Positions 53,676 through 63,023 of a DNA stretch of 64,000 nt are shown here, in pieces (position 1 is the first letter of the stretch; each line of letters starts with the position of its first letter). Made by a program: the position numbers and the translations under genes. The DNA comes from Cryobacterium tagatosivorans (lineage in GTDB: Bacteria; Actinomycetota; Actinomycetes; Actinomycetales; Microbacteriaceae), in contig NZ_SOEZ01000036.1 of assembly GCF_004402215.1 (NCBI RefSeq), positions 32,851 to 96,850 on the forward strand, read 5' to 3'. The notes under the pieces were generated by a model that worked only from the letters and a program-made list of their open reading frames with translations, was not told the DNA's origin and ran no database searches.

Positions 53676-55448
53676 TTAAGCAGCGTCGAGGACGGTGAGG
53701 AGCAGGTGGCCCGATGACACGGTCGTCCCGACCTCGGCGCCGACGCTGCCGATCACGCCGTCCTTGTGCGCGGTGAGCGGCTGCTCCATCTTCATCGCCT
53801 CGAGGACGAGCAGCAGGTCGCCCTTGACGACGACGTCGCCGACGGCGACGAGCATCTTCACGATGGTCGCCTGCATGGGCGACTTGACGGCATCGCCCAT
53901 CGCCGTGCCGGCCACGTGGCCGCTGACGCGACGCCGGGGAGCCGGGCCGCCGGTGACCTGCGACTTGCCCCCGGGGAGCAGGCGGATCGGGAGCGTGACT
54001 TCGATGCGCCGGCCCTCGACCTCGACGACGACGCTGTGCCGCTGCTGCGGCCCGGCGGTCTCCTCGTGGGTGCCGCTCCACGGCTCGATGGTGTTCTCAA
54101 ACTCCGTTTCGATCCAGCGGGTGTAGATCGAGAAGGGTGCGCCATCCGCCGGGGCGAACGCGGGGTCGCGCACGATCGCGCGGTGGAAGGGGAGCACGGT
54201 GGGAAGCCCGGCCACCTCGAACTCGTCCAGGGCGCGCCGGGACCGTTCGAGGGCCTCCTCGCGGGTCGCGCCGGTGACGATGAGCTTGGCGAGCAGGGAG
54301 TCGAACGACCCGGAGATCTCGTCGCCGGCCTGCACGCCGCTGTCGACGCGCACGCCGGGTCCGCCGGCCGGCCTGAAGACGTGCACCGGTCCCGGTGCCG
54401 GCATGAAGCCGCGGCCGGCGTCTTCGCCGTTGATCCGGAACTCGAAGGAGTGCCCGACGGCGACCGGGTCACCGTAGGTGAGCTCGCCGCCCTCGGCGAG
54501 CCGGAACTGCTCCCGCACGAGGTCGATGCCGGTGACCTCCTCGGAGACCGGGTGCTCGACCTGCAGGCGGGTGTTCACCTCGAGGAAGGAGACGGTGCCG
54601 TCCTGGCCGATCAGGAACTCGCAGGTGCCGGCGCCCACGTAGCCGACCTCGCGCAGGATGGCCTTCGACGCACGGTACATCTCGGTCGTCTGCGCCTCGG
54701 TGAGGAACGGGGCCGGAGCTTCTTCGACCAGCTTCTGGTGCCGGCGCTGCAGGGAGCAGTCACGCGTGGAGACGACGACGACGTTGCCGTGCACGTCGGC
54801 GAGGCACTGCGTCTCGACGTGGCGGGGCTTGTCCAGGTACTTCTCGACGAAGCACTCGCCGCGGCCGAACGCGGCCACGGCTTCGCGGGTGGCCGAGTCG
54901 AACAACTCGGGGATCTCCTCGCGCGTGCGGGCGACCTTCAGGCCGCGACCGCCGCCACCGAAGGCGGCCTTGATCGCGACGGGCAGGCCGTGCAGGTCGA
55001 CGAAATCGAGCACCTCGGAGGCGTCCTCGACCGGATTGAGGGTGCCGGGCGCCATCGGCGCGTGCACCTTCTCGGCCACGTGCCGGGCGGAAACCTTGTC
55101 GCCGAGCTTCTCGATCGCGCTCGGCGACGGGCCGATCCAGATGAGCCCGGCGCCGATCACGGCGCGGGCGAAGTCGGCGTTCTCGGCGAGGAAGCCGTAG
55201 CCGGGGTGCACCGCGTCGGCGCCGGAGCGGCGGGCGATGGAGAGGATCTTGTCGATCACGAGGTACGTTTCGCCGCTGCTGGTGCCCTCGAGGCCGTAGG
55301 CCTCGTCGGCCAGCCGCGCATGCATGGCGTCGCGATCCTGGTCGGCGTAGACGGCGACGGAGAGGATGCCGCTGTCTTTCGCGGCGCGGATCACCCGGAC
55401 GGCGATCTCGCCCCGGTTGGCGATGAGGACCTTCGTTATAAGCGACAC
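53676..55448 (-). CDS. accC: Acyl-CoA carboxylase alpha subunit (biotin carboxylase plus biotin carrier domain)
   Basis: A 590-residue AccA3-like subunit that carboxylates biotin for acetyl/propionyl-CoA carboxylases. [20 protein letters not shown] opens the biotin carboxylase domain. [12 protein letters not shown] is the ATP-grasp glycine loop, and [22 protein letters not shown] the active site. At the C-terminus [16 protein letters not shown] holds the biotinylated Lys553, 38 residues from the end. GTG 55448 directly precedes the conserved start. Its carboxyltransferase partners accD/accE and the ligase birA lie 6-8 kb away in the window. Confidence 0.95.
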   Translation of the reverse strand: MSLITKVLIANRGEIAVRVIRAAKDSGILSVAVYADQDRDAMHARLADEAYGLEGTSSGETYLVIDKILSIARRSGADAVHPGYGFLAENADFARAVIGAGLIWIGPSPSAIEKLGDKVSARHVAEKVHAPMAPGTLNPVEDASEVLDFVDLHGLPVAIKAAFGGGGRGLKVARTREEIPELFDSATREAVAAFGRGECFVEKYLDKPRHVETQCLADVHGNVVVVSTRDCSLQRRHQKLVEEAPAPFLTEAQTTEMYRASKAILREVGYVGAGTCEFLIGQDGTVSFLEVNTRLQVEHPVSEEVTGIDLVREQFRLAEGGELTYGDPVAVGHSFEFRINGEDAGRGFMPAPGPVHVFRPAGGPGVRVDSGVQAGDEISGSFDSLLAKLIVTGATREEALERSRRALDEFEVAGLPTVLPFHRAIVRDPAFAPADGAPFSIYTRWIETEFENTIEPWSGTHEETAGPQQRHSVVVEVEGRRIEVTLPIRLLPGGKSQVTGGPAPRRRVSGHVAGTAMGDAVKSPMQATIVKMLVAVGDVVVKGDLLLVLEAMKMEQPLTAHKDGVIGSVGAEVGTTVSSGHLLLTVLDAA

Positions 55449-55564
55449 AGTGACCTAGCTTATGGGGCGGCGCGCGCCGGGATTTGGTTCCGACATACAA
55501 AAAGGGGCCGAAAGCGAGTGCTGATCCCTACAACGAGCCGCCGAGGACTCGACCCTCCGAGGAC

Positions 55565-56218
55565 TCAGAGGGCGCCGCCCCGGTTCCAGAGGCTCGGCCA
55601 CGAGTATCCGAGCCCGGACACGAGCCGGCGCAGCGTCGGCAGGGACAGGCCGACGACGGTGGACGGGTCGCCGGAGATCCGGGTGATGAACGGCGCCCCG
55701 AGGCTGTCGATCGTGAACGCGCCGGCCACGAAGAGCGGCTCGCCGGTCGCGATGTACGCGTCGAGCTCCTCGTCGTCGATGTCATCGGCGAAGGTGACGT
55801 CGGCGACGGCGACGGCGCCGACCGCGCGCCCGGGGACGCCGTTCACCTGCTCGATCAGCCAGTGGCCCGAGTAGAGCTGCCCGGTCCGGCCGCGCTGGTT
55901 GTGCCAGCGTTCGCGGGCCTTGGCCGGCGTGTGCGGTTTGCCGTAGACGACGCCGTCGATCACGAAGACGGAGTCGCCACCGAGGACCAGGCCGTCGATG
56001 GGGTCCGCCCCGTTCCCCGAGCGCGACACGGCCTCCGCCTTGGCCCTGGCCAGCAGCTCCACCACGTGGTGCGGCGTCAGCGGCGCGCCCTGCACCCGGG
56101 CGGCCTCCGCCGCGACGGCATTCTCGTCGACATCGGGGGCCAGCGTCACCGGTTCGATCCCCGCCGAACGCAGGAGGGTCAGGCGCGCCGGCGAGGTCGA
56201 GGCGAGGTAGAGGCGCAT
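55565..56218 (-). CDS. maf: Maf-family nucleoside triphosphate pyrophosphatase
   Basis: A 217-residue house-cleaning pyrophosphatase acting on non-canonical or excess NTPs. LYLASTSPARLTLLRSAGIEP is the Maf signature (S-T-S-P-A-R). PDVDEN, ARAKAEAVS and LGGDSVFVIDG are the following conserved blocks with the catalytic Asp. GKPHTPAKARE and the late GDPSTVVGLSLP complete the fold. It starts 45 bases from the divergent RNA methyltransferase and ends 116 bases before accC, the same maf-accA3 association as in other actinobacteria. Confidence 0.93.
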   Translation of the reverse strand: MRLYLASTSPARLTLLRSAGIEPVTLAPDVDENAVAAEAARVQGAPLTPHHVVELLARAKAEAVSRSGNGADPIDGLVLGGDSVFVIDGVVYGKPHTPAKARERWHNQRGRTGQLYSGHWLIEQVNGVPGRAVGAVAVADVTFADDIDDEELDAYIATGEPLFVAGAFTIDSLGAPFITRISGDPSTVVGLSLPTLRRLVSGLGYSWPSLWNRGGAL

Positions 56219-56263
56219 GGGGCCCTTCGTGCGTGGATCGGGACGGTGTGGGATGCTCAATGA

Positions 56264-57577
56264 ATGGTCTCGAGCAATAACAATCAGGCGGATCCGAGCG
56301 GTCAGGCACCCGAGGCGGGCACCGAGCTCGAACTCGACGTCACCAACGTAGCCCACGGCGGTATCTTCGTCGCCCGGCATGAGGGCCGCGTGGTCTTCGT
56401 GAGCGACACCCTGCCCGGCGAGCGGGTTCGGGCCCGGCTGACCGACGCCAACAAGAAGAGCTTCTGGCGCGCGGAGACCGTCGAGGTGCTCACCGCCGCC
56501 CCGGAGCGCCAGCCGCACGTGTGGTCGGCCGCCGCCCTCGAACGCGCCCCCGAGGACCGCGCCGGGGGCGCCGAATTCGGTCACATCGAGCTCGGCTTCC
56601 AGCGCGAACTCAAGCGGCAGGTGCTCGCCGACGCGCTCCAGCGGATGGCGGGCGTCGAGACGGATGTCGCCGTCGAGGCCGTCCCCGTCGGCCGCAACGC
56701 GTCGCCGGGCGACGCGATGGACGGTACCGGCTGGCGCACGCGCATCCGGCTGCACGTCGCCGACGACGGGTCGATCGGCCCGTACGCGGCTAGGTCGCAC
56801 CGGGTGATCGCGGTCGGCGACCTTCCCCTGGCCGAACGTCTCGTGGAAGCGGCCGCGCCGCTGGACACCCGCTTCCCCGGTGCGGCCTCGGTCGACGTGC
56901 TCGCCCCGAGCATCGGGGATGTGCAGGTGCTCGTCGCCGAGAAGGACGCGCGGGGCAAGCGCGTGCCCACCCCGCGCAACCTCATTCGCGAGGTCGTCGG
57001 CGACCGCGAATTCCGCCTCGACGCCGCGGGCTTCTGGCAGGTCCACTCCAGCGCCGCCGAGACCCTGTACCGGGCGGTGCAGGACAGCATCGACGAGGCG
57101 GATTTCGACCCGCGCGCGTCGAACCTCGACCTGTACGGCGGCGTCGGGCTGCTCGCGGCGGCCGTCGGGGACCGTTTCGGCTTCGAGGTGCGTATCACCT
57201 CCGTCGAGAGCGACGCGCAGGCCACGGATTTCGCCGCCGAGAACCTCAGCGACTGGATCGGCGCCCGCGCGGAAACCGACCGGGTCGACCGGTACCTGCA
57301 GGGCATCCTCCGGGATGCCGGGGCGCTGGAACGCGGCCGGCAGCAGGCGGCCACCGTCATTCTCGACCCGCCCCGGGCCGGCGCGGGCAAGGCCGTCGTC
57401 GACCGGCTCGGCGCGCTCGGGCCTCGCCAGGTCGTCTATGTGGCCTGCGATCCGGTGGCCCTGGCCCGGGATGTCGCCCTCTTCGCCGGGCACGGATACG
57501 AGCTGCGCGGGCTGCGCGCATTCGACCTGTTTCCCAACACCCACCATGTTGAAGCCGTCGCCGTGCTGTCCAGGTAG
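56264..57577 (+). CDS. TrmA/RumA-family class I SAM-dependent RNA uracil-5 methyltransferase
   Basis: A 437-residue enzyme. An N-terminal TRAM/OB domain (about 18-75, ELELDVTNVAHGGIFVARHEGRV) binds RNA. The Rossmann methyltransferase has LDLYGGVGLLAAAVG as SAM motif I. The catalytic core shows ILDPPRAGAGKAVVD, YVACDPVALARDVALF with the nucleophilic Cys, and FDLFPNTHHVEAVAVL with the general-base Glu. Members methylate U54 of tRNA or 23S rRNA uridines; which one applies is not decidable. No four-cysteine iron-sulfur motif of RumA type is apparent. Confidence 0.9.
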   Translation: MVSSNNNQADPSGQAPEAGTELELDVTNVAHGGIFVARHEGRVVFVSDTLPGERVRARLTDANKKSFWRAETVEVLTAAPERQPHVWSAAALERAPEDRAGGAEFGHIELGFQRELKRQVLADALQRMAGVETDVAVEAVPVGRNASPGDAMDGTGWRTRIRLHVADDGSIGPYAARSHRVIAVGDLPLAERLVEAAAPLDTRFPGAASVDVLAPSIGDVQVLVAEKDARGKRVPTPRNLIREVVGDREFRLDAAGFWQVHSSAAETLYRAVQDSIDEADFDPRASNLDLYGGVGLLAAAVGDRFGFEVRITSVESDAQATDFAAENLSDWIGARAETDRVDRYLQGILRDAGALERGRQQAATVILDPPRAGAGKAVVDRLGALGPRQVVYVACDPVALARDVALFAGHGYELRGLRAFDLFPNTHHVEAVAVLSR

Positions 57578-57617
57578 ATATCCTTAGCCCGGACACCGAA
57601 ACAAAGGACACCACACA

Positions 57618-58325
57618 GTGACCCAGATAACTCCAGAAGCCACGGCCCCGGCCCAGGGAAGCACGGCGGTCCGGGTCGGGATCATCGACGATCACGAATC
57701 CGTTCGGTTGGGGCTCAAGGCGGCCTGTGAGAACGTCGGCTACGAGGTCATCCACACGGCCGCCTCCGCCCGCGAATTCGTCGAGGGCCTGGGGGATCGC
57801 AGCTGCGACGTGGTCGTGCTCGACCTCTCCCTCGGCGACGGTTCGGTGGTGACCGAGAACGTGCGGCTCGCCCAGGGCACCGGTTCGTCGGTGCTCGTGC
57901 ACAGCATCGCCGACCGGGTCGCCCTCGTGCGTGAGGCCCTCGCGGCCGGCGCGGCCGGGGTCATCCCGAAATCGTCGGCGACCGCGACCGTCATGGCCGC
58001 CATCGCCACCGTCGCGCGCGGCGACGTGCTCAACAACCTCGAATGGGCCACGGCGATCGACGCCGACAGCGACTTCGCCAAGGCGCAACTCGGCCGCCGC
58101 GAACGGGATGTCCTGCACCTGTACGCCTCCGGCCTCCCGCTCAAGATGGTCGCCATGCAGCTCGGCATCGCGCATTCGACCGCCCGCGAGTACCTCGACC
58201 GCATCCGCGTGAAGTACATCGAGGTCGGCCGGCCGGCCCCCACCAAGGTGGACCTGCTCCGCCGCGCCGTGGAAGACGGCATCCTCCCCGGGCTCGACCC
58301 GGATGGCGGGGATGCGCGCGCCTAG
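57618..58325 (+). CDS. NarL/LuxR-family response regulator
   Basis: A 235-residue DNA-binding response regulator from GTG 57618. The receiver domain shows the acidic pair D24-D25 (GIIDDHESVRLGLK), phosphoacceptor D69 in VVVLDLSLGDGS, and the Lys in GVIPKSSA. The output HTH is LGRRERDVLHLYASGLPLKMVAMQLGIAHSTAREYLDRIRVKY, although the recognition helix is less canonical than in GerE/NarL (HSTAREYLDRIR). It overlaps the kinase gene by about 23 bases, implying one operon. Target genes are unknown; no obvious operator repeats were seen. Confidence 0.9.
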   Translation: MTQITPEATAPAQGSTAVRVGIIDDHESVRLGLKAACENVGYEVIHTAASAREFVEGLGDRSCDVVVLDLSLGDGSVVTENVRLAQGTGSSVLVHSIADRVALVREALAAGAAGVIPKSSATATVMAAIATVARGDVLNNLEWATAIDADSDFAKAQLGRRERDVLHLYASGLPLKMVAMQLGIAHSTAREYLDRIRVKYIEVGRPAPTKVDLLRRAVEDGILPGLDPDGGDARA

Positions 58326-59700
58326 GCCCGCGCCGCCCCGGCGCGGCAGCGGCCCGGCCCGGTCACGGGACTTCGGCGCGGACCCGCTCGAGGCGGAACT
58401 CCTCGGGAAGGCCAGGCAGCCGCGCAAGCCGATCAGCCGCGCGCAGATCGAGACGGTCGTCTCCCGCTCGGTGGCCGGCGTGGGTGTGGTTTTCGCCCTG
58501 CAGGCGGCACCCATCATGTTCGAACAGCTTCCGCTCCGGCTGCCGGCGGCGGGCGTCATCGGACCCGTGACCCTCGCCGTGACCCTGGCCTTCGTCGTGC
58601 TCGCCACGATCTTCAAGGCCGGGATCAGGACCGCCACCGGCGCCGTTGCGATGGTCTACCTGCTGGCGCTCGTGGCCTGGCCGTTCCTGATGCGCGACCC
58701 GGAGCGGGTCCTCGACGGGGTGCCGTGGCTGTGGTTCCTCTGCACCGTCGCGACCTCGTGCGCGGCGATCGCCTTCCCGCTGGCCTGGGCGGCCGGCTAC
58801 ACGGTGCTCGTCCCGGCCGTCTACGGCGTCCTGCGGGTCACGCCCTCCGGCGGCGGGGCCGATGTCCTGCTCGCCTCCCTCGACGCCGTGTACGCGATGC
58901 TGCTCGGCCAGGTCGTGCTGATCATCATCTTCATGCTGCGCCAGGCCGCCGCGGCGGTGGACGCCGCCCAGCTGAACGCGCTGGATCGCTACGCGCTCGC
59001 CGTGCGCCAGCACGCCACCGAAACCGAGCGGGTCGAGGTCGACTCGATCGTGCACGACACCGTGCTCGCAACCCTGTTGTCCGCGGCCGGGGCCCGCAGC
59101 GCTACGGCGGCGCGCCTGGCCTCGGTGATGGCGCGGAAGGCACTCGACCGCCTCGAGGACGCCGGGTCGGCCTCCGTCAGCGACGAGACGGTGATCCCCT
59201 TCGACAGCCTGAGCCGGCGCATCCGGGAGGCGGCAGCCGCGATTGCGAGCTCGTTCGTCGTCGTCCAGCGGGACCTCGGCGCGCTGGCTTTGCCCGTGCA
59301 TGCGAGCGAGGCCCTCTACTCGGCGAGCGTCCAGGCGATGGTCAACAGCCTCGAACACGCGGGGCCGGCGGGGTCCGCCGTCTCCCGGACCCTCACGATC
59401 AGCCCCAACCTCCAGGGCGGATGCACGATCGAGGTCGCCGATACGGGTGTCGGATTCGACCCCGCGCTCGTGCCCGGCGAGCGCCTGGGCCTGCGCGTGT
59501 CGATCCAGGAACGCGTCACCAGCGCCGGGGGCTCGGTGGCCGTGCACACCGGCATCGGCCTGGGCACCAGGATCGTCATCGACTGGCCACGGCCAGCCGG
59601 CGAGGCCGACCACCTGGGCGGGCTCTTCACGCCAGAGCAGCTGCCCGTGCTCGGGCTCGGCGGGGACCCCGCGCCGGTCGAAGCGGGGGCACCCTCGTGA
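58303..59700 (+). CDS. Sensor histidine kinase, NarL-partner (HisKA_3-like) type
   Basis: A membrane sensor of up to 465 residues from ATG 58303 (58312 also possible). Residues 50-215 contain five to six membrane helices and no large extracellular domain. The H-box VEVDSIVHDTVLATLLSA has phosphoacceptor H251 with the Asp-Thr pair typical of NarL-linked kinases. The ATPase domain has N-box QAMVNSLEHA (N348) and G1 box VADTGVGFDP, then GLRVSIQERV and GLGTRIVIDW. It overlaps both its response regulator and, by GTGA, the following gene. The lack of an extracellular domain suggests membrane-state sensing; the signal is unknown. Confidence 0.9.
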   Translation: MAGMRAPRPAPPRRGSGPARSRDFGADPLEAELLGKARQPRKPISRAQIETVVSRSVAGVGVVFALQAAPIMFEQLPLRLPAAGVIGPVTLAVTLAFVVLATIFKAGIRTATGAVAMVYLLALVAWPFLMRDPERVLDGVPWLWFLCTVATSCAAIAFPLAWAAGYTVLVPAVYGVLRVTPSGGGADVLLASLDAVYAMLLGQVVLIIIFMLRQAAAAVDAAQLNALDRYALAVRQHATETERVEVDSIVHDTVLATLLSAAGARSATAARLASVMARKALDRLEDAGSASVSDETVIPFDSLSRRIREAAAAIASSFVVVQRDLGALALPVHASEALYSASVQAMVNSLEHAGPAGSAVSRTLTISPNLQGGCTIEVADTGVGFDPALVPGERLGLRVSIQERVTSAGGSVAVHTGIGLGTRIVIDWPRPAGEADHLGGLFTPEQLPVLGLGGDPAPVEAGAPS

Positions 59701-60734
59701 TCACCGTCCCCCGCGGACTCGTCCTGGGCCTGGCCGCCCTCTTCTCGGCCTACCACGTCGTGCTCGGCATCTATTCGCTGGGCGTGCCGACCCACCCCGC
59801 CCCGGCCATCGTCGCGATCGTGCTGTACTCGGTCGCCACCGCATTGAGCCTGTGGCCGAACGGTCCGGTGCGGATGCCGCTCTCGCTGGCGCTCTTCAAC
59901 GTCGCCGTCTGCGCCACCGTGCCGCTGCTCGTGGGCAGCCAGCTGGACGGCTCGTCATCGACGAACGGGTACGCGACCTGGTACGTGGCCGCCGTCGGCA
60001 CGCTGATGACGATCACCGCCACCCGGAAGCAGCAGGGGGTGTCGCTCGTCGGGGTGATCTTCCTGATGCTGCACACCATCGTCTGGGCCGGTCCCGGCGC
60101 GCTCGCGTCGATGGGCGTCATCGGAAGCGTGGTCTGGGTGGTCGTCGCCGTCCTCACCTCGCAGGCGCTCGCCAAGGCCGGCCGGGACGCCCGGCAGTAC
60201 GCCCTCGCGGAGCGCGAGGCGACCGAATGGCAGGCGGCGCAGGAGGCGCACCTGGACGAACGGCAGGTCCGGCTCGCGCACACCATCCGGCTGGCGGCGC
60301 CGATGCTGCGCCGGATCGTCGAGCGCGGCGGCGCCCTGAGCGACGCGGAACGCCTGGAGTGCCGTTACCTCGAGGCGGCCGTCCGCGACGAGATCCGCGG
60401 CCGCAAGCTGCTCAATGACGCCGTGCGCCAGGAGGTCATGGCGGCCAGGCGCCGCGGCGCGATCGTCACCCTCCTCGACGAGGGCACGATCGACGACCTC
60501 GGCGGCCGGGAACTGGACGAGGTGCTGGGCCGGCTCGCGGCCGCGATCGGCGGAACCACTGCCGACAAGATCATCGCGCGCACCTCGGCGAACGGCTCGG
60601 ACACCGCGATCACCGTCGTCGGCCTGAGCAGCGCGGATCCGAGCGTCAGCGCGCTCGGCCAGGACACGCCCGGCGAGGAAGTCGACCTGTGGCTCGAAAT
60701 CCCGCGCGACCCTCGCTCCCGGGCCGTCCACTAG
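59697..60734 (+). CDS. Membrane protein with degenerate kinase-like cytoplasmic region, third gene of the two-component operon
   Basis: A 345-residue protein from GTG 59697. Four to five helices lie in residues 5-155 (LVLGLAALFSAYHVVLGIYSLGV, IGSVVWVVVAVLTSQALA). A cytoplasmic coiled segment (about 160-205) contains EWQAAQEAHLDERQVRLAHTIRLAAP, which recalls a histidine-kinase dimerisation helix with His195. CRYLEAAVRDEIRGRKL and RRRGAIVTLLDEG follow, a pattern I associate with uncharacterised actinobacterial sensor-like proteins. No N-box or glycine-rich ATP lid is present, so it should not be an active kinase. It is translationally coupled to the kinase; a modulator role is inference. Confidence 0.7.
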   Translation: MITVPRGLVLGLAALFSAYHVVLGIYSLGVPTHPAPAIVAIVLYSVATALSLWPNGPVRMPLSLALFNVAVCATVPLLVGSQLDGSSSTNGYATWYVAAVGTLMTITATRKQQGVSLVGVIFLMLHTIVWAGPGALASMGVIGSVVWVVVAVLTSQALAKAGRDARQYALAEREATEWQAAQEAHLDERQVRLAHTIRLAAPMLRRIVERGGALSDAERLECRYLEAAVRDEIRGRKLLNDAVRQEVMAARRRGAIVTLLDEGTIDDLGGRELDEVLGRLAAAIGGTTADKIIARTSANGSDTAITVVGLSSADPSVSALGQDTPGEEVDLWLEIPRDPRSRAVH

Positions 60735-60752
60735 CCTGCGGAACACCCTTGG

Positions 60753-60798
60753 GAATGCGAAAGGGGGCCAACTGTGAGGTTGATCCCCTTTCGCATTC
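60753..60798. repeat. Palindrome after the two-component operon
   Basis: GAATGCGAAAGGGG (60753-60766) pairs perfectly over 14 bp with 60785-60798, and a small CAAC/GTTG stem lies inside. It begins 19 bases past the stop and probably terminates the operon. AACTGTGAG in the loop also occurs in the 9246 palindrome. Confidence 0.75.
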
Positions 60799-60879
60799 TG
60801 GGCCAGAGCGACAACCCGAATGCCACCCTGACGAGCCCCCGCCGAACCGGCTACTTACCCTAGTCGCCGAGTCGGGGGT

Positions 60880-60969
60880 GGTGTGCCTGCGAGAGGCGCA
60901 CCGGGCAATACCCATCCTGCAGGAGCGGGATGTCCCGGAAAAGTCGGCTCTTTGGGGGACATTCCCCGC
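60880..60969. other. Two further stem-loops before the convergent accE end
   Basis: GGTGTGCCT/AGGCGCACC (60880-60902, one G:U) and GCGGG..ATGTCCC/GGGACAT..CCCGC (60925-60969, with inner AAAG/CTTT) lie in the gap between the operon end and the accE stop at 60983. The second is well placed to terminate accDE. Otherwise the 248-base gap is featureless. Confidence 0.5.
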
Positions 60970-60982
60970 GTCTACCGGGCGA

Positions 60983-61222
60983 TCAGGCGGAGAAGCCGCG
61001 CCACCGGCCGTGGCCGGGCGTCAGCGGCAGGCGCACGCCGCGCTGGCTGACCTGCCAGGCGCTCTGCCCGCGCACGGGCGCCAGGCGGAGGCTGTCGGAC
61101 TCCTCCTGCAGCACGCCGCGGAGCACCGCGGTCACCGCGGAGACCTCCGCGGTGGTGACCCCGCGGGTCACGAAGGCGAGTTCGGACGGGTCGAAGTCAG
61201 CTGGATCTGTCGAGGCTGTCAT
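60983..61222 (-). CDS. accE: Acyl-CoA carboxylase epsilon subunit
   Basis: A 79-residue small subunit that stabilises the alpha-beta carboxylase complex in actinobacteria. ELAFVTRGVTTAEVSAVTAVL is the N-terminal strand-helix, and WQVSQRGVRLPLTPGHGRWRGFSA the conserved C-terminus (W-x5-R-x-P-L-x-PG-x-G-x-W). ATG 61222 lies 7 bases after the accD stop, so both share a transcript. The frame extends upstream inside accD without similarity. Confidence 0.9.
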   Translation of the reverse strand: MTASTDPADFDPSELAFVTRGVTTAEVSAVTAVLRGVLQEESDSLRLAPVRGQSAWQVSQRGVRLPLTPGHGRWRGFSA

Positions 61223-61229
61223 GGCGCCG

Positions 61230-62834
61230 CTACAGCGGGATGTTCCCGTGCTTCTTCGGCGGCAGGCTGGCCCGCTTGGTGCGCAGCGCGCGCAGGGCCT
61301 TCGTGATCGCGACCCGGGTCGCGGCCGGTTCGATGACGCCGTCCAGCTCGCCGCGCTCGGCCGCCAGGAACGGGCTGGCCACGTTGTAGGTGTACTCGTT
61401 GGCCAGGCGCGTGCGCACGGCGGCGACATCCTCGCCCCCGGCCTCCGCCTTCTTGATCTCCGCGCGATAGAGGATGTTGACGGCGCCCTGGCCGCCCATC
61501 ACCGCGATCTCCGCGGTCGGCCAGGCGAGGTTGATGTCCGCGCCGAGCTGCTTGGAACCCATCACGATGTACGCGCCGCCGTAGGCCTTGCGCAGGATGA
61601 CGGTGACCAGCGGCACGGTCGCTTCCGCGTAGGCGTAGAGCAGTTTCGCGCCGCGGCGGATGACGCCGGTCCACTCCTGGTCGGTGCCGGGCAGGAAACC
61701 GGGCACGTCGACGAGGGTGAGGATCGGGATCGAGAAGGCGTCGCAGAACCGCACGAACCTGGCCGACTTCTCGCCGGCCTCGATGTTGAGGGTCCCGGCC
61801 ATGGCGAGCGGCTGGTTGGCGACGATGCCGACCGAGCGCCCGTCGATGCGGGCGAAGCCGACGACGATGTTCGGCGCGAACAACGGCTGGGTCTCGAGGA
61901 AGTCGCCGTGGTCGACGAGGCTCTCGATCACCGTCTTCACGTCGTACGGCTGGTTGGGCGAGTCCGGGATGATCGTGTTGAGCTTGTGGTCGGCGTCGGT
62001 GACCTCGAGCTCGGCCTCCGTGTCGAACACCGGCAGCTCGGCCAGGTTGTTGTCCGGCAGGAAGCTGAGCAGGGTGCGCGCGTAGTCGAGGGCGTCGGGT
62101 TCGTCGCTGGCGAGGTAGTGCGAGACGCCGGACACCGTGTTGTGGGTGAGCGCCCCGCCGAGCTCCTCCATGCCGACATCCTCTCCGGTGACGGTCTTGA
62201 TCACGTCGGGGCCGGTGACGAACATCTGGCTGGTCTTGTCGACCATGATCACGAAGTCGGTCAGGGCGGGGGAGTACACCGCGCCGCCCGCCGCCGGGCC
62301 GCAGATGATCGAGATCTGCGGGATGACGCCGGATGCCGCCGTGTTGCGGCGGAAGATCTCGCCGTACTTGCCCAGGGCGACGACGCCCTCCTGGATGCGC
62401 GCTCCGCCCGAGTCGAGGATGCCGATGATCGGCACGCCGGTCTTCAGCGCCAGGTCCATCACCTTGATGATCTTCTCGCCGGCGACCTCGCCGAGCGAGC
62501 CGCCGAAGATGGTGAAGTCCTGCGAGTAGACGCAGACCTGGCGGCCGTGGATGGTGCCGGTTCCGGTGACGACGGCGTCACCGTATGGCCTCTTTTTCTC
62601 CATGCCGAAGGCGACGGTGCGGTGGCGCACGAATTCGTCGATCTCGACGAAGGAGCCGGGGTCGAGCAGCATGTCGACGCGCTCGCGGGCGGTCATCTTG
62701 CCCTTGGCGTGCTGCTTCTCGATGGCCGCCTCGCCGCTGGCGGTCACGGCCTCGTGGTAGCGCACCTTGAGGTCGGCGAGCTTGCCGGCGGTCGTGTACA
62801 TGTCGGGGCCCGAATCGGGCGAGTTCTCAGTCAC
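61230..62834 (-). CDS. accD: Acyl-CoA carboxylase beta (carboxyltransferase) subunit, propionyl-CoA type
   Basis: A 534-residue carboxyltransferase transferring CO2 from biotin to acetyl- or propionyl-Co[24 protein letters not shown] is the family opening. [23 protein letters not shown] and [18 protein letters not shown] form the biotin-side oxyanion hole. [27 protein letters not shown] and [17 protein letters not shown] form the acyl-CoA side. It resembles AccD5/PccB, giving methylmalonyl-CoA for odd-chain metabolism or branched lipids. The start is GTG 62834. It is divergent from birA across 189 bases in which no clear operator was recognised. Confidence 0.94.
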   Translation of the reverse strand: MTENSPDSGPDMYTTAGKLADLKVRYHEAVTASGEAAIEKQHAKGKMTARERVDMLLDPGSFVEIDEFVRHRTVAFGMEKKRPYGDAVVTGTGTIHGRQVCVYSQDFTIFGGSLGEVAGEKIIKVMDLALKTGVPIIGILDSGGARIQEGVVALGKYGEIFRRNTAASGVIPQISIICGPAAGGAVYSPALTDFVIMVDKTSQMFVTGPDVIKTVTGEDVGMEELGGALTHNTVSGVSHYLASDEPDALDYARTLLSFLPDNNLAELPVFDTEAELEVTDADHKLNTIIPDSPNQPYDVKTVIESLVDHGDFLETQPLFAPNIVVGFARIDGRSVGIVANQPLAMAGTLNIEAGEKSARFVRFCDAFSIPILTLVDVPGFLPGTDQEWTGVIRRGAKLLYAYAEATVPLVTVILRKAYGGAYIVMGSKQLGADINLAWPTAEIAVMGGQGAVNILYRAEIKKAEAGGEDVAAVRTRLANEYTYNVASPFLAAERGELDGVIEPAATRVAITKALRALRTKRASLPPKKHGNIPL

Positions 62835-63023
62835 CGGTTCACTCTACCGGCCAGCCCTCGGCGGCACCCGTTGACGAATCTCCACAAAGAACGGCCATTT
62901 CGCTGGTCGGTTCCCCGTTCTCGTGCGGCCAACTCAGGAGAATCCGGGAAATCAGGCCCGAAACTCGGCGTTTCGGCCCCGATTCGGCAGAATAGCCTGA
63001 GTCAGCCACGGGAAGAGGTGCGC

